From: Nectonema munidae
Lineage: Eukaryota > Nematomorpha > Nectonematoida > Nectonematidae
Direction of reading: 5' to 3'
NCBI GenBank assembly: GCA_030549495.1
Contig: JAUIRK010000189.1
Coordinates: 372,001 to 436,000, forward strand
Length of the DNA: 64,000 nucleotides
Shown here: positions 46,001-53,038 of the stretch, one piece after another
Layout: the number at the start of each line of letters is the position of its first letter
How positions within the stretch are numbered: position 1 is the stretch's first letter
The notes under the pieces: generated by a model
Seen by the model: only the letters and a program-made list of their open reading frames with translations
The model's database searches: none
Told to the model about the DNA's origin: nothing
Made by a program: the position numbers and the translations under genes

Positions 46001-48292
46001 AACATTTACATTTTCGTAACAACGCGAAATAAAAGAAGCTAATGATAGAAAAGCACAATTGCTTTTAAATATACGGAAGAGATGGAAATATATTAAAACT
46101 ATTTTGCGCTTTCCAATTTTCCATGATATTACTCTGAATAGATACTTATTTTAATTATTTTTTTTTATCAATAAGGTTATAATAAGGGAAGTTTGTTAAT
46201 AAGGAACTTCAATACATATATAGTAATTGAATTCCTTCAAAAATTCGGAAATTACTCTCAAATTTTGAAGGCCGTAAACAATGAAAAAACTGGATAGAAA
46301 TATTTTTACGTGAGAATGAGCAGGGCCGGCCCTAGTGATCGCGGGGCCCTATGCAAAATGGATTGCGCGGGCCCAGTGTGGGTAGGAAAAAAGATTAAAA
46401 GTGAGAAATAAGATTTTGAAAAAAAAGAAAAGGAATTTGTTTTATTACTTTTTCCTTAACACAAAATGACGATCAAAGTAACTTTACTTTGCGAACCTTG
46501 CATTTAGCGAAATCATACAATATATCATCAAAATGAAAAATGAGAAGCGCGGGGCCCACTGCGGGCGCAGTGGCTTAAGGCCGGCCCTGAGCATGAGTTT
46601 CAGTGAATAATTCTTTTTGTTGATATAATTTTAATTTTAGATTATAAATTCTTCAAATATTAAATGCAAAAATATAAATTATAAAAAATATTATAATTAG
46701 TGTACAGAATTTTCAATTCAAGTAAAGATACCGAAGAAATCTTTAAAATTGAGGATATGTCTTTAGCTACTATATAAGCAAATGTTTGTTTTAGTTGATA
46801 AAAAAGGATTTTTTTAAAATAAACTAGCAATTAAATTTTCAGGAGTTGGTAACTGTGCAACTAGGATTCTTGTTATTTTTCAATTATATACTTATTGTCA
46901 AAAATATATTCATAAAAGAAAATGAAAACTTACATATCATATAAATTGTAGTTGTGGAAGAGGTAGGATATGAATTCATTGACTTTAGAAGTGTAGTATT
47001 TGGAAGAGTGGAGAAAATTTAGTTTTGAAGAAAGCTTGAAATTGAAATCTGTAAACTGCTCCTTTAGCTAAAAGGATTAAATAAGGAAAAAGGGTTTTCA
47101 AAAATAAAAGGCTTTACAAATTACTCTTAATGGGTAAAGAAAGTATAAAAAAGAATAATGACAAGTTTTGTAAAAAATTATTTCACAGAAAGAAAGATTT
47201 ATCTTCGTGATAGGAATTTTTCCATGTAAATATTTGTCGGGAATATAGAGACTGACGTCAATAATCCAGAAACATGGATAACTGGATGAAAATCATTTTG
47301 AACGAAACAAGTACCTCGTAAACTCAGGTAACACAGAGAAAGAGAAGAGAACTAATTTTTAAAAATTTTTGTATCTTTTAGAAAGTTAATTTATAAATTA
47401 TGTGAAAATTGATACACTATTATAAATTAATAGAAGTAAAGAAAATATAGAAACTGGGTATTGCATCAAATTATAACAAACTTGAAAAATCGGAAAAATA
47501 ATTCAGAGAATAATTCCTGCGTTTTAACGAGGTCTGACTTGATTTAAAATTTCTATTTCCGTTTGTTTAAGTGTATTCTAGTGAAAATGATTTGGCAAAA
47601 AATGCAAAATTAAACTTCAAAATGTTATGAATGTGTACGGAAAAGATGTGAAAACAGGCTGCAAGAGAAATCATCTTGACCAGGGTTTGATAACACTTTC
47701 AGTTCAACATTAGAATTACAAACGTATCTCAATTTTTTTCCTTACGCCTGACAAATATTATGCAAAGGAAGAGAGACCGATGAATTAGTTTACAATTATT
47801 ACAAGTAAAAATGTAAATACTTATTAAAAGCAAGTCGAAAATTTATCATTGGTGTGATCGTTGTGATTGAACATAATGGCTTAGTAGTTGTTAAAATATA
47901 GATTGCGCATTTTGAGACTTTAATTTGAACGCATGTGTCTGAATTATCTGTCTTTAGCTTGCATTGCAATAAGAGTAAAGTGATAAGATAACGCAAAATT
48001 AATAATATAAAATTTAAATGTGTTCTAAGTATGTGAAAGTTAAAAGATTATAATGCAAGAAGAAAAATGGAAAAATATACAGTAAAGAGTACAATCTAAA
48101 GTTAAGACATTAAAAAGAAGTTTATGTATTGTGCATTATAATCGGGCATAAATGAAATCAAAACGAGTCAATCTATACATTTATGAATATGAAATATAAA
48201 TTTACTTTTTCGTAAAGTGATACAAAGTCTGAATATTTTTTTTCTATTGTCCACTGGGTTTTGTTCGAATCTGTTAGCGAAATAGTGAAATC
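21881..48292 (-). CDS. SGK3: SGK3-like (PX-domain) serine/threonine AGC kinase, at least ten exons, 5' end not found
   Basis: Coding exons on the minus strand, 5' to 3': 48292-48206, 47067-46934, 43125-43046, 37334-37297, 33627-33570, 33519-33304, 30164-30052, 29426-29096, 22982-22787, 22005-21881. The first three encode a PX domain ([48 protein letters not shown]), which among kinases of this type marks SGK3/CISK and its binding to endosomal phosphoinositides. The kinase part has GKGSFGKVY (P-loop), FALKVLDKK (catalytic Lys), [17 protein letters not shown], the activation-loop [13 protein letters not shown] (PDK1 target Thr), and the hydrophobic motif FEGFSY with its Ser. All catalytic residues are present. 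Phases agree at every junction except 43046 to 37334, where a small linker exon (length 2 mod 3) is missing. The first exon(s) upstream of the PX core were not located. Confidence 0.9.
22787..22982 (-). CDS. SGK3: SGK3-like exon, kinase C-lobe end and AGC tail
   Basis: Begins CTT TTA GAA AAA GAC ([11 protein letters not shown]), matching human LLEKDRQNRLG without a gap. It continues with [31 protein letters not shown] and [14 protein letters not shown]. It is 196 nt, phase 0 to phase 1. The downstream intron begins GCAAGA rather than GT, a GC-AG donor, and the phase with the last exon is exact. Confidence 0.9.
23640..23882 (-). mobile_element. Penelope-like element reverse transcriptase fragment
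   Basis: The minus strand reads [20 protein letters not shown], which is RT motif A of Penelope-like elements (FDxxxLFTNVP). About 60 codons later, in another frame, come [17 protein letters not shown] residues matching the next PLE block (PLSPxLANIFM). Only this part of the RT survives. It adjoins the outer end of the large palindrome at 23896. Non-functional. Confidence 0.72.
23896..25382. repeat. Large near-identical inverted repeat (palindrome, foldback-like)
   Basis: The left arm (about 23896-24567) and right arm (about 24630-25382) are reverse complements with very few differences, around a spacer of about 62 bp. The inner ends are CTCCCCTTACTTTT and AAAAGTAAGGGGAG. Each arm contains, from centre to edge, tandem copies of an AT-rich unit of about 150-180 bp (with CATCGTATGAGGTA and TTTTTCGATTCTTTGATTA). 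Outside those are 28-bp minisatellite units, a segment with GCATCGTCTCCCCGAATGAG, and more 28-bp units. The right arm is about 80 bp longer because of an extra sub-repeat. Inverted ends built of tandem sub-repeats resemble Foldback/Galileo-type elements, but no transposase is seen. Confidence 0.85.
25289..25452. repeat. 28-bp minisatellite, about six units
   Basis: Six head-to-tail variants of a 28-bp unit containing GTATACAGGTTGGAGATGAA and then TCATCGTA. Two more units lie at about 25100-25150, and reverse-complement copies at about 23903-23957 and 24087-24150. The array continues past the edge of the palindrome, so its outermost copies are unpaired. Confidence 0.85.
25492..25665. repeat. 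87-bp perfect tandem duplication
   Basis: Two adjacent copies (25492-25578, 25579-25665) of an 87-bp unit starting ATGAGAATATATCATTACAT. They appear identical, which implies a very recent duplication. The end of each unit (CAAATAAATTTAGAT) is the start of the next repeat family, seen at 25885 and 26536. Confidence 0.88.
25661..26885. repeat. Interspersed satellite-like repeats, several families
   Basis: A unit of about 120 bp (TTCTGAGAGTAGAGTCGCTT then AAAATGCATCCCTTA) occurs at about 25661, 25887 and 26536. A block of about 60 bp (ATTTATCCAAAACATATTTT then AATCAAACCCGCA) occurs at about 25797 and 26235. A third (GACTACGATTATCCAACAAA) occurs at about 26036 and 26390 and again in the next array. 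The pattern is of mixed, partly scrambled tandem units. No coding signal. Confidence 0.7.
26894..27403. repeat. 259-bp tandem repeat, two units
   Basis: Units start at 26894 and 27153 with CCACACACGCGTGCTAAAGA. The two are nearly identical. Each contains a perfect short hairpin, TAACGAA-TGCCC-TTCGTTA (first copy 27054-27072), and a CCACA...TGTGG pairing near its start. They are GC-richer than their surroundings. Confidence 0.85.
27404..28078. repeat. About 341-bp tandem repeat, two units
   Basis: Units begin near 27404 and 27745 with CATTTTTCACTT, then share ACTGACCCATAAAAAGTAAA, TTTTCGACAGTTTT and GACTGACCTCACATAAAAGC, and end with CCACAAAGAGTATA. The copies differ by scattered changes and small indels, so they are older than the 87-bp duplication. 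A partial copy of the unit start lies at about 26385-26480. Confidence 0.8.
28631..28648. repeat. Small perfect hairpin near the end of the repeat block
   Basis: GAGGTCT, loop TGCC, AGACCTC. Just before it is GCGAGTTGTCTCCCCGG, similar to GCAAGTTGTCTACCCGCG at 25458-25475. The two similar motifs bracket the tandem-repeat block and may mark ends of an element. Confidence 0.5.
29096..29426 (-). CDS. SGK3: SGK3-like catalytic-core exon
   Basis: 331 nt. The acceptor CAACTAG precedes A GAT CTG AAA CCA, giving [20 protein letters not shown] and then FGLCKEG. After that come [35 protein letters not shown] and FALPPFYS. It ends CTG CAT GGT before GTAATT; choosing this donor makes the join to LLEKDK gap-free against human SGK3. 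It holds the catalytic Asp, the DFG motif, the activation-loop Thr and the APE motif. Confidence 0.93.
30052..30164 (-). CDS. SGK3: SGK3-like exon, alpha-D to HRD region
   Basis: 113 nt encode [20 protein letters not shown] and then [18 protein letters not shown]. Human SGK has LFYHLQRERCFLEPRARFYA and then AEIASALGYLHS. The acceptor is TTTTTAG and the donor GTTTAT. Phase 0 in, phase 2 out, matching the next exon. Confidence 0.92.
30364..31260 (+). pseudogene. hAT transposase remnant (ZMYM/THAP-like type)
   Basis: 30600-30890 reads [20 protein letters not shown], then [13 protein letters not shown] and [10 protein letters not shown], the pattern of hAT transposases related to vertebrate ZMYM6-like and PRKRIP-like proteins. 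At 31155-31248 comes [20 protein letters not shown] followed by YGLCML, the conserved C-terminal ERSFSxLxRxK...ERLxxLALL block. The segment between is largely deleted. A possible 5' terminus, CAGTAGCGTAGCAACGGGG, lies at 30364; no matching 3' terminus was found. Confidence 0.7.
31300..33303. other. SGK3 intron sequence without genes
   Basis: Contains CA-rich low-complexity sequence at about 31385-31450 and a GTTATAATGGATC-type stretch near 32760 that may be a fragment of a Tigger-like terminus. Otherwise nothing recognisable. Confidence 0.45.
33304..33519 (-). CDS. SGK3: SGK3-like exon, kinase N-lobe
   Basis: 216 nt, phase 0 to 0. It encodes [20 protein letters not shown], then [20 protein letters not shown], and ends [12 protein letters not shown]. 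It includes the catalytic lysine (FALKVL) and the alpha-C glutamate (MAERN). The acceptor is TTTTTTCAG and the donor GTTTCA. The frame stays open past the donor, but the next exon (TFYHL) continues the family alignment. Confidence 0.93.
33570..33627 (-). CDS. SGK3: SGK3-like exon, P-loop
   Basis: 58 nt encode [19 protein letters not shown] after completing an Arg codon with the preceding exon. Human SGK1 has [19 protein letters not shown]. The acceptor is TTATTTTAG and the donor GTTTAA. The exon is too short to show up as an open-frame call. Confidence 0.9.
34104..36531 (+). mobile_element. hAT element with decayed ZBED5-like transposase
   Basis: The left terminus CAGTGGTTTTTGGAG pairs loosely with the right terminus AGGTTGAAAAGCACTG. 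A BED finger ([25 protein letters not shown]) lies at about 34390-34485. It is followed by [20 protein letters not shown] and a [10 protein letters not shown] block, and by a C-terminal [18 protein letters not shown]...[12 protein letters not shown] at 36028-36150, the hAT dimerisation region. Frames are interrupted many times. No 8-bp duplication remains visible. A GGGTAACACTGTA near 35612 may mark a second small insertion. Confidence 0.72.
37297..37334 (-). CDS. SGK3: SGK3-like micro-exon (linker before kinase domain)
   Basis: 38 nt: acceptor TTTTTAG, then GAG GAT CAG ... CCG CG, donor GTAAGT. It encodes [12 protein letters not shown] plus the first two bases of Arg. Joined to the next exon it gives [16 protein letters not shown], matching human INLGPSGNPHAKPTDF. 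In-frame stops lie immediately upstream of the acceptor, so the exon cannot be longer. It needs a phase-0 upstream exon, which is not what the 43-kb exon provides. Confidence 0.8.
38696..40573 (-). mobile_element. Tigger/pogo element nested in the hAT, internally deleted
   Basis: Termini CAGTCAAACCTGC and, at the right end, CAGGTTGAACTG, with TA on each side (38694-38695, 40574-40575). The minus-strand coding sequence has a CENP-B-type HTH ([20 protein letters not shown], within 39669-39920) that runs directly into the late DDE region [19 protein letters not shown]. After that come [12 protein letters not shown] and [15 protein letters not shown] in other frames (39560-39680), and an acidic C-terminus at 38954-39346 ending SKISDFFK. 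The HTH-to-DDE jump means roughly 200 or more residues are deleted. The copy is non-autonomous and broken. Confidence 0.85.
40728..41909 (+). pseudogene. hAT transposase remnant (ZBED5-like), three frames
   Basis: 40872-41324 gives a BED finger ([30 protein letters not shown]) and [19 protein letters not shown]. 41305-41589 continues with [20 protein letters not shown] and [10 protein letters not shown]. 41586-41909 gives [26 protein letters not shown] and [19 protein letters not shown]. The order matches ZBED5-type hAT transposases. At least two frame changes occur, and the C-terminal dimerisation block is missing. Confidence 0.82.
42344..43045. other. SGK3 intron sequence, possible dispersed repeat
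   Basis: No exon found, although the missing SGK3 linker exon should lie between 37335 and 43045. A stretch at about 42605-42650 (CCCAGTATCTAAGCAACCTT) resembles 49925-49960 (CCAAGCATCTATGCAACTTT), suggesting a dispersed repeat. Confidence 0.4.
43046..43125 (-). CDS. SGK3: SGK3-like exon, end of PX domain
   Basis: 80 nt. The acceptor ACTTAG precedes C AGA GTT TTT TTC CTT, which completes Ile with the previous exon and gives [13 protein letters not shown] (human HPDVRAFLQMDSP). It continues with [16 protein letters not shown] and ends on G before GTATGT. The last 16 residues have no clear counterpart, as expected for the variable linker. Confidence 0.78.
43126..46312. other. SGK3 intron sequence without genes
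   Basis: No supported coding sequence. At 44917-44953 there is a degenerate run of GGTTAGGGTTAG and GAGGTTAGGTTTAG units, reminiscent of telomere-like repeats but too short and irregular to call. Confidence 0.45.
46321..46589. mobile_element. hAT-type MITE with 8-bp target duplication
   Basis: A 269-bp element begins CAGGGCCGGCCCTAG and ends AAGGCCGGCCCTG, giving terminal inverted repeats of about 13 bp. The flanks are AGAATGAG (46313-46320) and AGCATGAG (46590-46597), 7 of 8 matching. GC-rich ends with GGGGCCC motifs, AT-rich core, no coding capacity. Confidence 0.85.
46934..47067 (-). CDS. SGK3: SGK3-like exon, central PX domain
   Basis: 134 nt. Acceptor TTTTAG, then CTA AAG GAG CAG. It encodes [18 protein letters not shown] and then [17 protein letters not shown] plus AT of the next codon, before GTAAGT. 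Human SGK3 has LKKQFPALALKIPAKRIF and then LNEFIQNLVRYPELYNHPD. The basic residues before the helix are partly replaced, so phosphoinositide binding may differ. Confidence 0.85.
48206..48292 (-). CDS. SGK3: SGK3-like exon, N-terminal PX domain (first exon located)
   Basis: 87 nt, phase 0 to 0. Acceptor TTTTTTTAAG, then GAT TTC ACT. It encodes [20 protein letters not shown] and SDFVSLYEK, donor GTAAAT. It fits the PX pattern W-x-(V/I)-x-(R/K)-(R/K)-Y-x-x-F, with KKY in place of the usual RRY. There is no start codon, so at least one upstream exon exists. Confidence 0.8.
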
Positions 48293-48610
48293 CTTAAAAA
48301 AATAAACGCGTAAGCAAATTAAAGACGTTAAAGTGTATCTCGACTAATTATATTCCCAAAACGATTTGAATTAATCATTGTAAGCATACTCTCAAAAAAT
48401 ATATGAAAATTGATATCGCTCGTCGTACCACGAAGGTTCGACAGATGGCGGTTAAATGAAATACAGAAAAATAGCCTCCCCTCATTCCTTTCTCTCCATT
48501 CAATTTTTACATTTTATATCTTAATTAGTGTAAACTATAAGTTATAAATTAAAATCATAATTTCTATTTATATATATCTGTAGAGTACAAAGGAAAGAGG
48601 TGTTAATCTT

Positions 48611-48900
48611 GTCGGCAGATGGCCTAGTGGTAAGAGCATGGGGTATCGATCCAGATGGTCTGGGTTCGATTCCTGTTTGTGATAATCCTTACCATCTCTC
48701 CAGCTATGGAAGATTATTCTTCCCTTGGATGCGATACCGACAACTAAAAATATCATGTGATAAATGAATGATAGTGGCTCAGAAGAGAAGTGATAAGGAG
48801 CCCAAGCAGAGCAGATTTATGGAGAGAGAACTCCCATTACTGACAAGAAAAAGGTATCATGAATTATGTCACATGATGTTTTCCATGCATTGATGGACAG
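48611..48900 (+). mobile_element. tRNA-derived SINE
   Basis: The first 65 bp carry pol III promoter boxes in tRNA spacing: A box TGGCCTAGTGG (48620-48630) and B box GGTTCGATTCC (48663-48673). The 5' and 3' acceptor halves do not pair (GTCGGCA versus GTTTGTG), so this is not a working tRNA gene. A non-tRNA body follows with no clear 3' end; the end given is approximate. Confidence 0.65.
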
Positions 48901-49676
48901 GCTTAACCTTAAGAAGGAATTTAAAGAGTACAACCGCTAATTTATGGGGAAGTTTGTATCTAAACCAGAGTTCAACAAGCAGCGCGCATGGCAGATTGTG
49001 GCTAGATATGGATATTTTTTTTATATATTTCACTAAAGCAATATGTGCAGACAGGAGGAGAGAGGAATTTACTCTTGACCGATTTTATAACATTTTTCTT
49101 CCAAAGTACTTTTTTAAATATTCAGTAAATTAAATATTGCAAATTTGAATAAGTCAACGCCTTACTCAATAGCTTTTTGAAAATTGGATAATTTTAAAAA
49201 ATTGCTTGTGTTTCGCCAAATGATCAAGAAAAAAATAGGGATTAGAATAGATTATCATCATTAACATGATGTAAAACACCATTTATACTTAGGGTTTACA
49301 AAATGTAAGCTAGAAAAAAGGCCAAGGAAAAAAATTGAATAATATCCACAAGCAGATTGAAAAATCAAACAAATTTTAGATAATAAGGTAAAATTAGGAA
49401 ATAATTATAATAAAGCATACTATATTCATAAGATGAGCATTTGTATTAGTTATAACAAAGTTAATATCCATCTTTATTTCTTAAACATTTTGAGGTTCTA
49501 AAAAATATACATAATGTATCATTACAAATAACGGTATATCTTTTGAAATACAAAAAAATATTTGATGTAAAACTTAAACTGTTCAGAGGTATAGAAGACT
49601 TAGTTATAATTGAACAACGAAAAGGGCTTATAAACGTTGGATTCAAATAAAAATTTGTTCATTTAACCTTTGAGAA

Positions 49677-49778
49677 CCAATGTGACACCAGAGTCCTAAG
49701 AAATGAAAATCGTCTGCTTTAATTAGACGTTCCATTGAAAAACATACTATTAATTTCCAAAATTCGAGTCCTCAAAGG
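49677..49778. mobile_element. piggyBac-like MITE, short family
   Basis: About 102 bp, left terminus CCTTTGAGAACCAATGTGAC after TTAA (49673-49676), right terminus GTCCTCAAAGG. Internal GAAAATCGTCTGCTT is the family core. The right-hand TTAA is lost. Related to the copy at 12238-12346. Confidence 0.6.
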
Positions 49779-49799
49779 TGGAAAAAATATCTTAATATT

Positions 49800-50060
49800 G
49801 TTTACACTTATTTATTATAATTAAAGGTAAAGGTAGATTGCTTGTTTTGACCGAGAAGGAACAAATGCACCTCTTGTGCCGAACTATAAAGAAAGGTTGG
49901 ATGCAGGATAGAAGACCCTATAGTATGAAAACCAAGCATCTATGCAACTTTATTCACACCCCCAATATCATTATATGTATTATAATCGGAAAGTAGCCTT
50001 TCGGTAGGAACAAAAACAGTGTTAATGATGAAATTTAATATGAAAGAAGAACGCAAACAA
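49800..50060. other. Intergenic DNA with a possible dispersed repeat
   Basis: Partly similar to 42605-42650 (see that entry). No coding signal. Confidence 0.35.
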
Positions 50061-50182
50061 ATATACAGTAGAAATCGGATACAACGAATTTCTAAGGACC
50101 TTTGTATTTCGTTATATCTGAGTGAAATTTAAAAGTAAAAAAATATGACAAAGTCAAATAAACGCATTTGTATACATTAGAG

Positions 50183-50542
50183 GAGTGGATCTCAACCACA
50201 GCCCTCGGAGCCGCATGTGGCCCTCAATCTCTTGTTTTGCGGCCAGCATAGCTAAGTTGCAAAAAAAATTAGAATAGCAATATCATATCAAAACTGTCAG
50301 GTTTCCCAAAATTATTGATCTATTATTGTACTGTACATATGTTGCAATAAAGTAGTTTTATATGCAAGATCTGTTTTTAAATTTTGTCTACTGTCTATCA
50401 CAGTGGTAGATTTGGAGAGCCTGAAATCGTCCATCCTCTATTTTTGAGTATATCAATGTATACCATTTTGTTTTGTTGCGGCCACCTAGTGCAATGCTGG
50501 TTCTTAATTTGGCCCTTTGTTAAAAAAGGTTGAGAACCATTG
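50183..50542. mobile_element. hAT-type MITE (360 bp)
   Basis: Left end GAGTGGATCTCAACCACAG, right end AAGGTTGAGAACCATTG; consensus terminus CAGTGGTTCTCAACC. Flanked by CATTAGAG (50175-50182) and CACTAGAG (50543-50550), 7 of 8 matching. Subterminal TGGCCCT occurs at both ends. Confidence 0.8.
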
Positions 50543-50550
50543 CACTAGAG

Positions 50551-50743
50551 CAGATGTTCACAACCTTTTTTTCACCAGTACCCCTTGAAAGTTTTCAGCC
50601 TTAGGCGAATCCCTAATAATTTTTTTAGTTTTTTATCTTGATTTTTATCACTAATATATCAGTTAAAAATTTAAAAAACTTTTCAGATACCTTTATAAAG
50701 TACCCCTTGAAAAAAGTGAAACGAACCCCAGGTTGGGAACCCC
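50551..50743. mobile_element. Second hAT-type MITE immediately adjacent
   Basis: Left end CAGATGTTCACAACCTTTTT, right end CCAGGTTGGGAACCCC, with CAGTACCCCTTGAAA and GTACCCCTTGAAAAA as subterminal repeats. Its left flank, CACTAGAG, is the right target duplication of the previous MITE. Its right flank, TACTATAG, matches 6 of 8. Confidence 0.65.
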
Positions 50744-50744
50744 T

Positions 50745-52496
50745 ACTATAGGAAAACATCTGAAAAGAAGGGCGAGAGGCAGCAAAGGGTAAAATAATCT
50801 TAGCCAATACAGGTATAGCTTTTACTACAATATTTTTATTATTATACAAAAATTAAAAAACTCAATACTTAAAAATGGGTATACATACTTATAACAAATT
50901 TCAATATAAAATATAAAAAATGAATACATTGATATGAAATTTTAAGAGTGAATACAATTTAAAAAAATTTCGCCCCCACTCATTTTCAAAAATCTGCACC
51001 TGTAACACCTTGTTTTAAGTTTTTTTTTTTAAAAATCATGAATTTTAGTATGTAAGAAAACTCAGCTGAAATACCCAATTTTGCTTCTTATAAACACTAG
51101 GGTAGAGGAATGAGATTTTAAATGGATATTTAGAATGTAAGCAGGGTTTTGTAAGTACTTAGAATCGGATATTTATTTACCTTGTAACTTTCAATAAATG
51201 TAGATTGTAACTACGTACATACAATGTAAATTATTGTTAAAAAAAATGTAGTTCTTATAAATTACTCAATTAGGACGATTGAGATTTTAGTCGTCCAAAT
51301 ATTTATTTTTTATTGCTTTCTAAGGAAGTGAGTACAAAGCGAATAATTTGAATGTCAAATAAACTAATCATATTTCGGGAACTAAACTTTATATCAGGGG
51401 TCTCCAGCTTAACTAGTCTTTCAGATCAATACTCTTGTGAAATATCTCTAGCACTAATCTTAATACATTATTCACTTCTGTTTAACTAAGCTAAGAGACC
51501 TAAAAAAAGACATTTTCAGTTATCAGCAGTCTTTATACATGAAGCCTTCAAATTAAAACGAAATAGGCAGATGCTCTAAAAATAGCTAAAAGAAAAACTA
51601 TTAAAATTGCTAATATAACAAAAATTACAACTTTTGAAGGACATGCAATTTATTGCATAAGTATTTTAAATTTAAAAGCATTTTACTTTTGTAAATTTTA
51701 ATAAATTGTTGATTAACTAGGGTTTATAAATCGAAATTTTTATACATATTATTTTTACCATAGAAATGAATTTCATAATATTAATAAAAGCAAAGAATTT
51801 TCTACAATATGGAGTTTACAGGAAAAAACTAAATATATAAAATCTAGCATATGACAATGAAATCGTATATATGCCAAAAATAAAGTCAGATTCATATATG
51901 AAATCAAAACTATTTAAACCTGAAATTAAATTAAATTAACATCAAAATGGACATTTATATAGTATGTGAATTTTATGTGAAATTTATCTGCGCATTTTAT
52001 TCTGAAGCAGGAAATAATTTGGTATGTAGACACAATTTAAAGGACTAACTCATGTTTATTAGAAATTTTAATAAAAAATAAAATACATAAATTCTAAAAT
52101 AATAATATAACCTACTAGAAAATCGAGTATTTTAAATTGGAGGTAAAACGTAGAAAAAAAACAAATAAAAAATTAAAGAAGAAAAAAATTTATTAAATAT
52201 AATTCATTATAAGGTAAATTAAAAATTATAGGATACTAGTACAAGACATGTAAGACTAACAAAAGCCACTTTCAGTGTTACTAATGGGTTGATAAAAGGT
52301 AAAAACAGTGAAGATATATCAATATGTGTATTATACAGACAAAACGAAGTAGAGTACAGTAAATATATAGAAATAACAGGTTTGCATTTTCATATATATA
52401 TATAATATATTTATGAAAAAAAAGTACAGTAAAATAAATGAAAGTATAAAAGTGGATATTAGTAAATAATCTAAATCAAAAGTCTGTGTATAAATA
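50745..52496. other. AT-rich intergenic DNA
   Basis: No gene found. CAGGGGTCTCCAGCTTAAC at 51396 looks like a lone hAT left terminus; no partner end was recognised. Confidence 0.45.
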
Positions 52497-52505
52497 TAAT
52501 TATGG

Positions 52506-52946
52506 CGGTAAGACTTTTTACCCAAATACACACAACTATTTTCTTTATTTACAAATAAGAACTTGAAATTAAAAATAATATTATATAAATGCTTAAAATA
52601 AAAAGATACACAGATATTTAAGTTTGAACGAGCGCTGGTAATAGGGTATTGTTATATATTTTTATGTCACCCATTTTCTTGCCAGGCCACACATATTAGT
52701 AATTATTTAAATTAAAAAATTATTTTGAATAATTATATTATTATTTATAAATAAGTATTATATTTTAAGTTATTATTATAATATAAACAATTTTAATTTA
52801 AAAAAAAATAGATTAATTTTTTATAATTCAATATAATTTATATTCGTTTTATCCTGGGAATAATTCTTCTATGTATATTTAACAATTTAAATTTGTTTTC
52901 ATCTGTTTGGGTGTATTTGGGTATATTTGGGTAAAAAGTCTCACCC
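52506..52946. mobile_element. 441-bp Mutator-like (MULE-type) non-autonomous element with 9-bp target duplication
   Basis: Terminal inverted repeats: left CGGTAAGACTTTTTACCCAA, right (reverse complement) GGGTGAGACTTTTTACCCAA, continuing into repeats of TGTATTTGGG. Exact 9-bp flanks TAATTATGG at 52497-52505 and 52947-52955. A 9-bp duplication with long termini is the Mutator pattern. The right 270 bp (from about 52676, GGCCACACATATTAG) recur at 58545-58809. Confidence 0.8.
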
Positions 52947-53038
52947 TAATTATGGTATTATAAAGTTATTTTATGATAAAGAACAAATATAACAGTTGAG
53001 TTGATTACATGAGGAGTAACCATTTGATTTAATTTCTT

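Noticed and set aside
48611-48685. A functional tRNA gene
   Set aside because: A and B boxes are present, but the acceptor stem does not pair and a repeat-like body follows, so SINE is preferred.
49500-49646. Candidate first exon of the SGK3-like gene (minus strand, FKRYTVI, aligning to human KKRFTVY)
   Set aside because: The alignment is attractive, but the only nearby donor (GTAATG after GTT ATT T) leaves phase 1, which would create TGA with the next exon's GA. Without transcript support it is not called.
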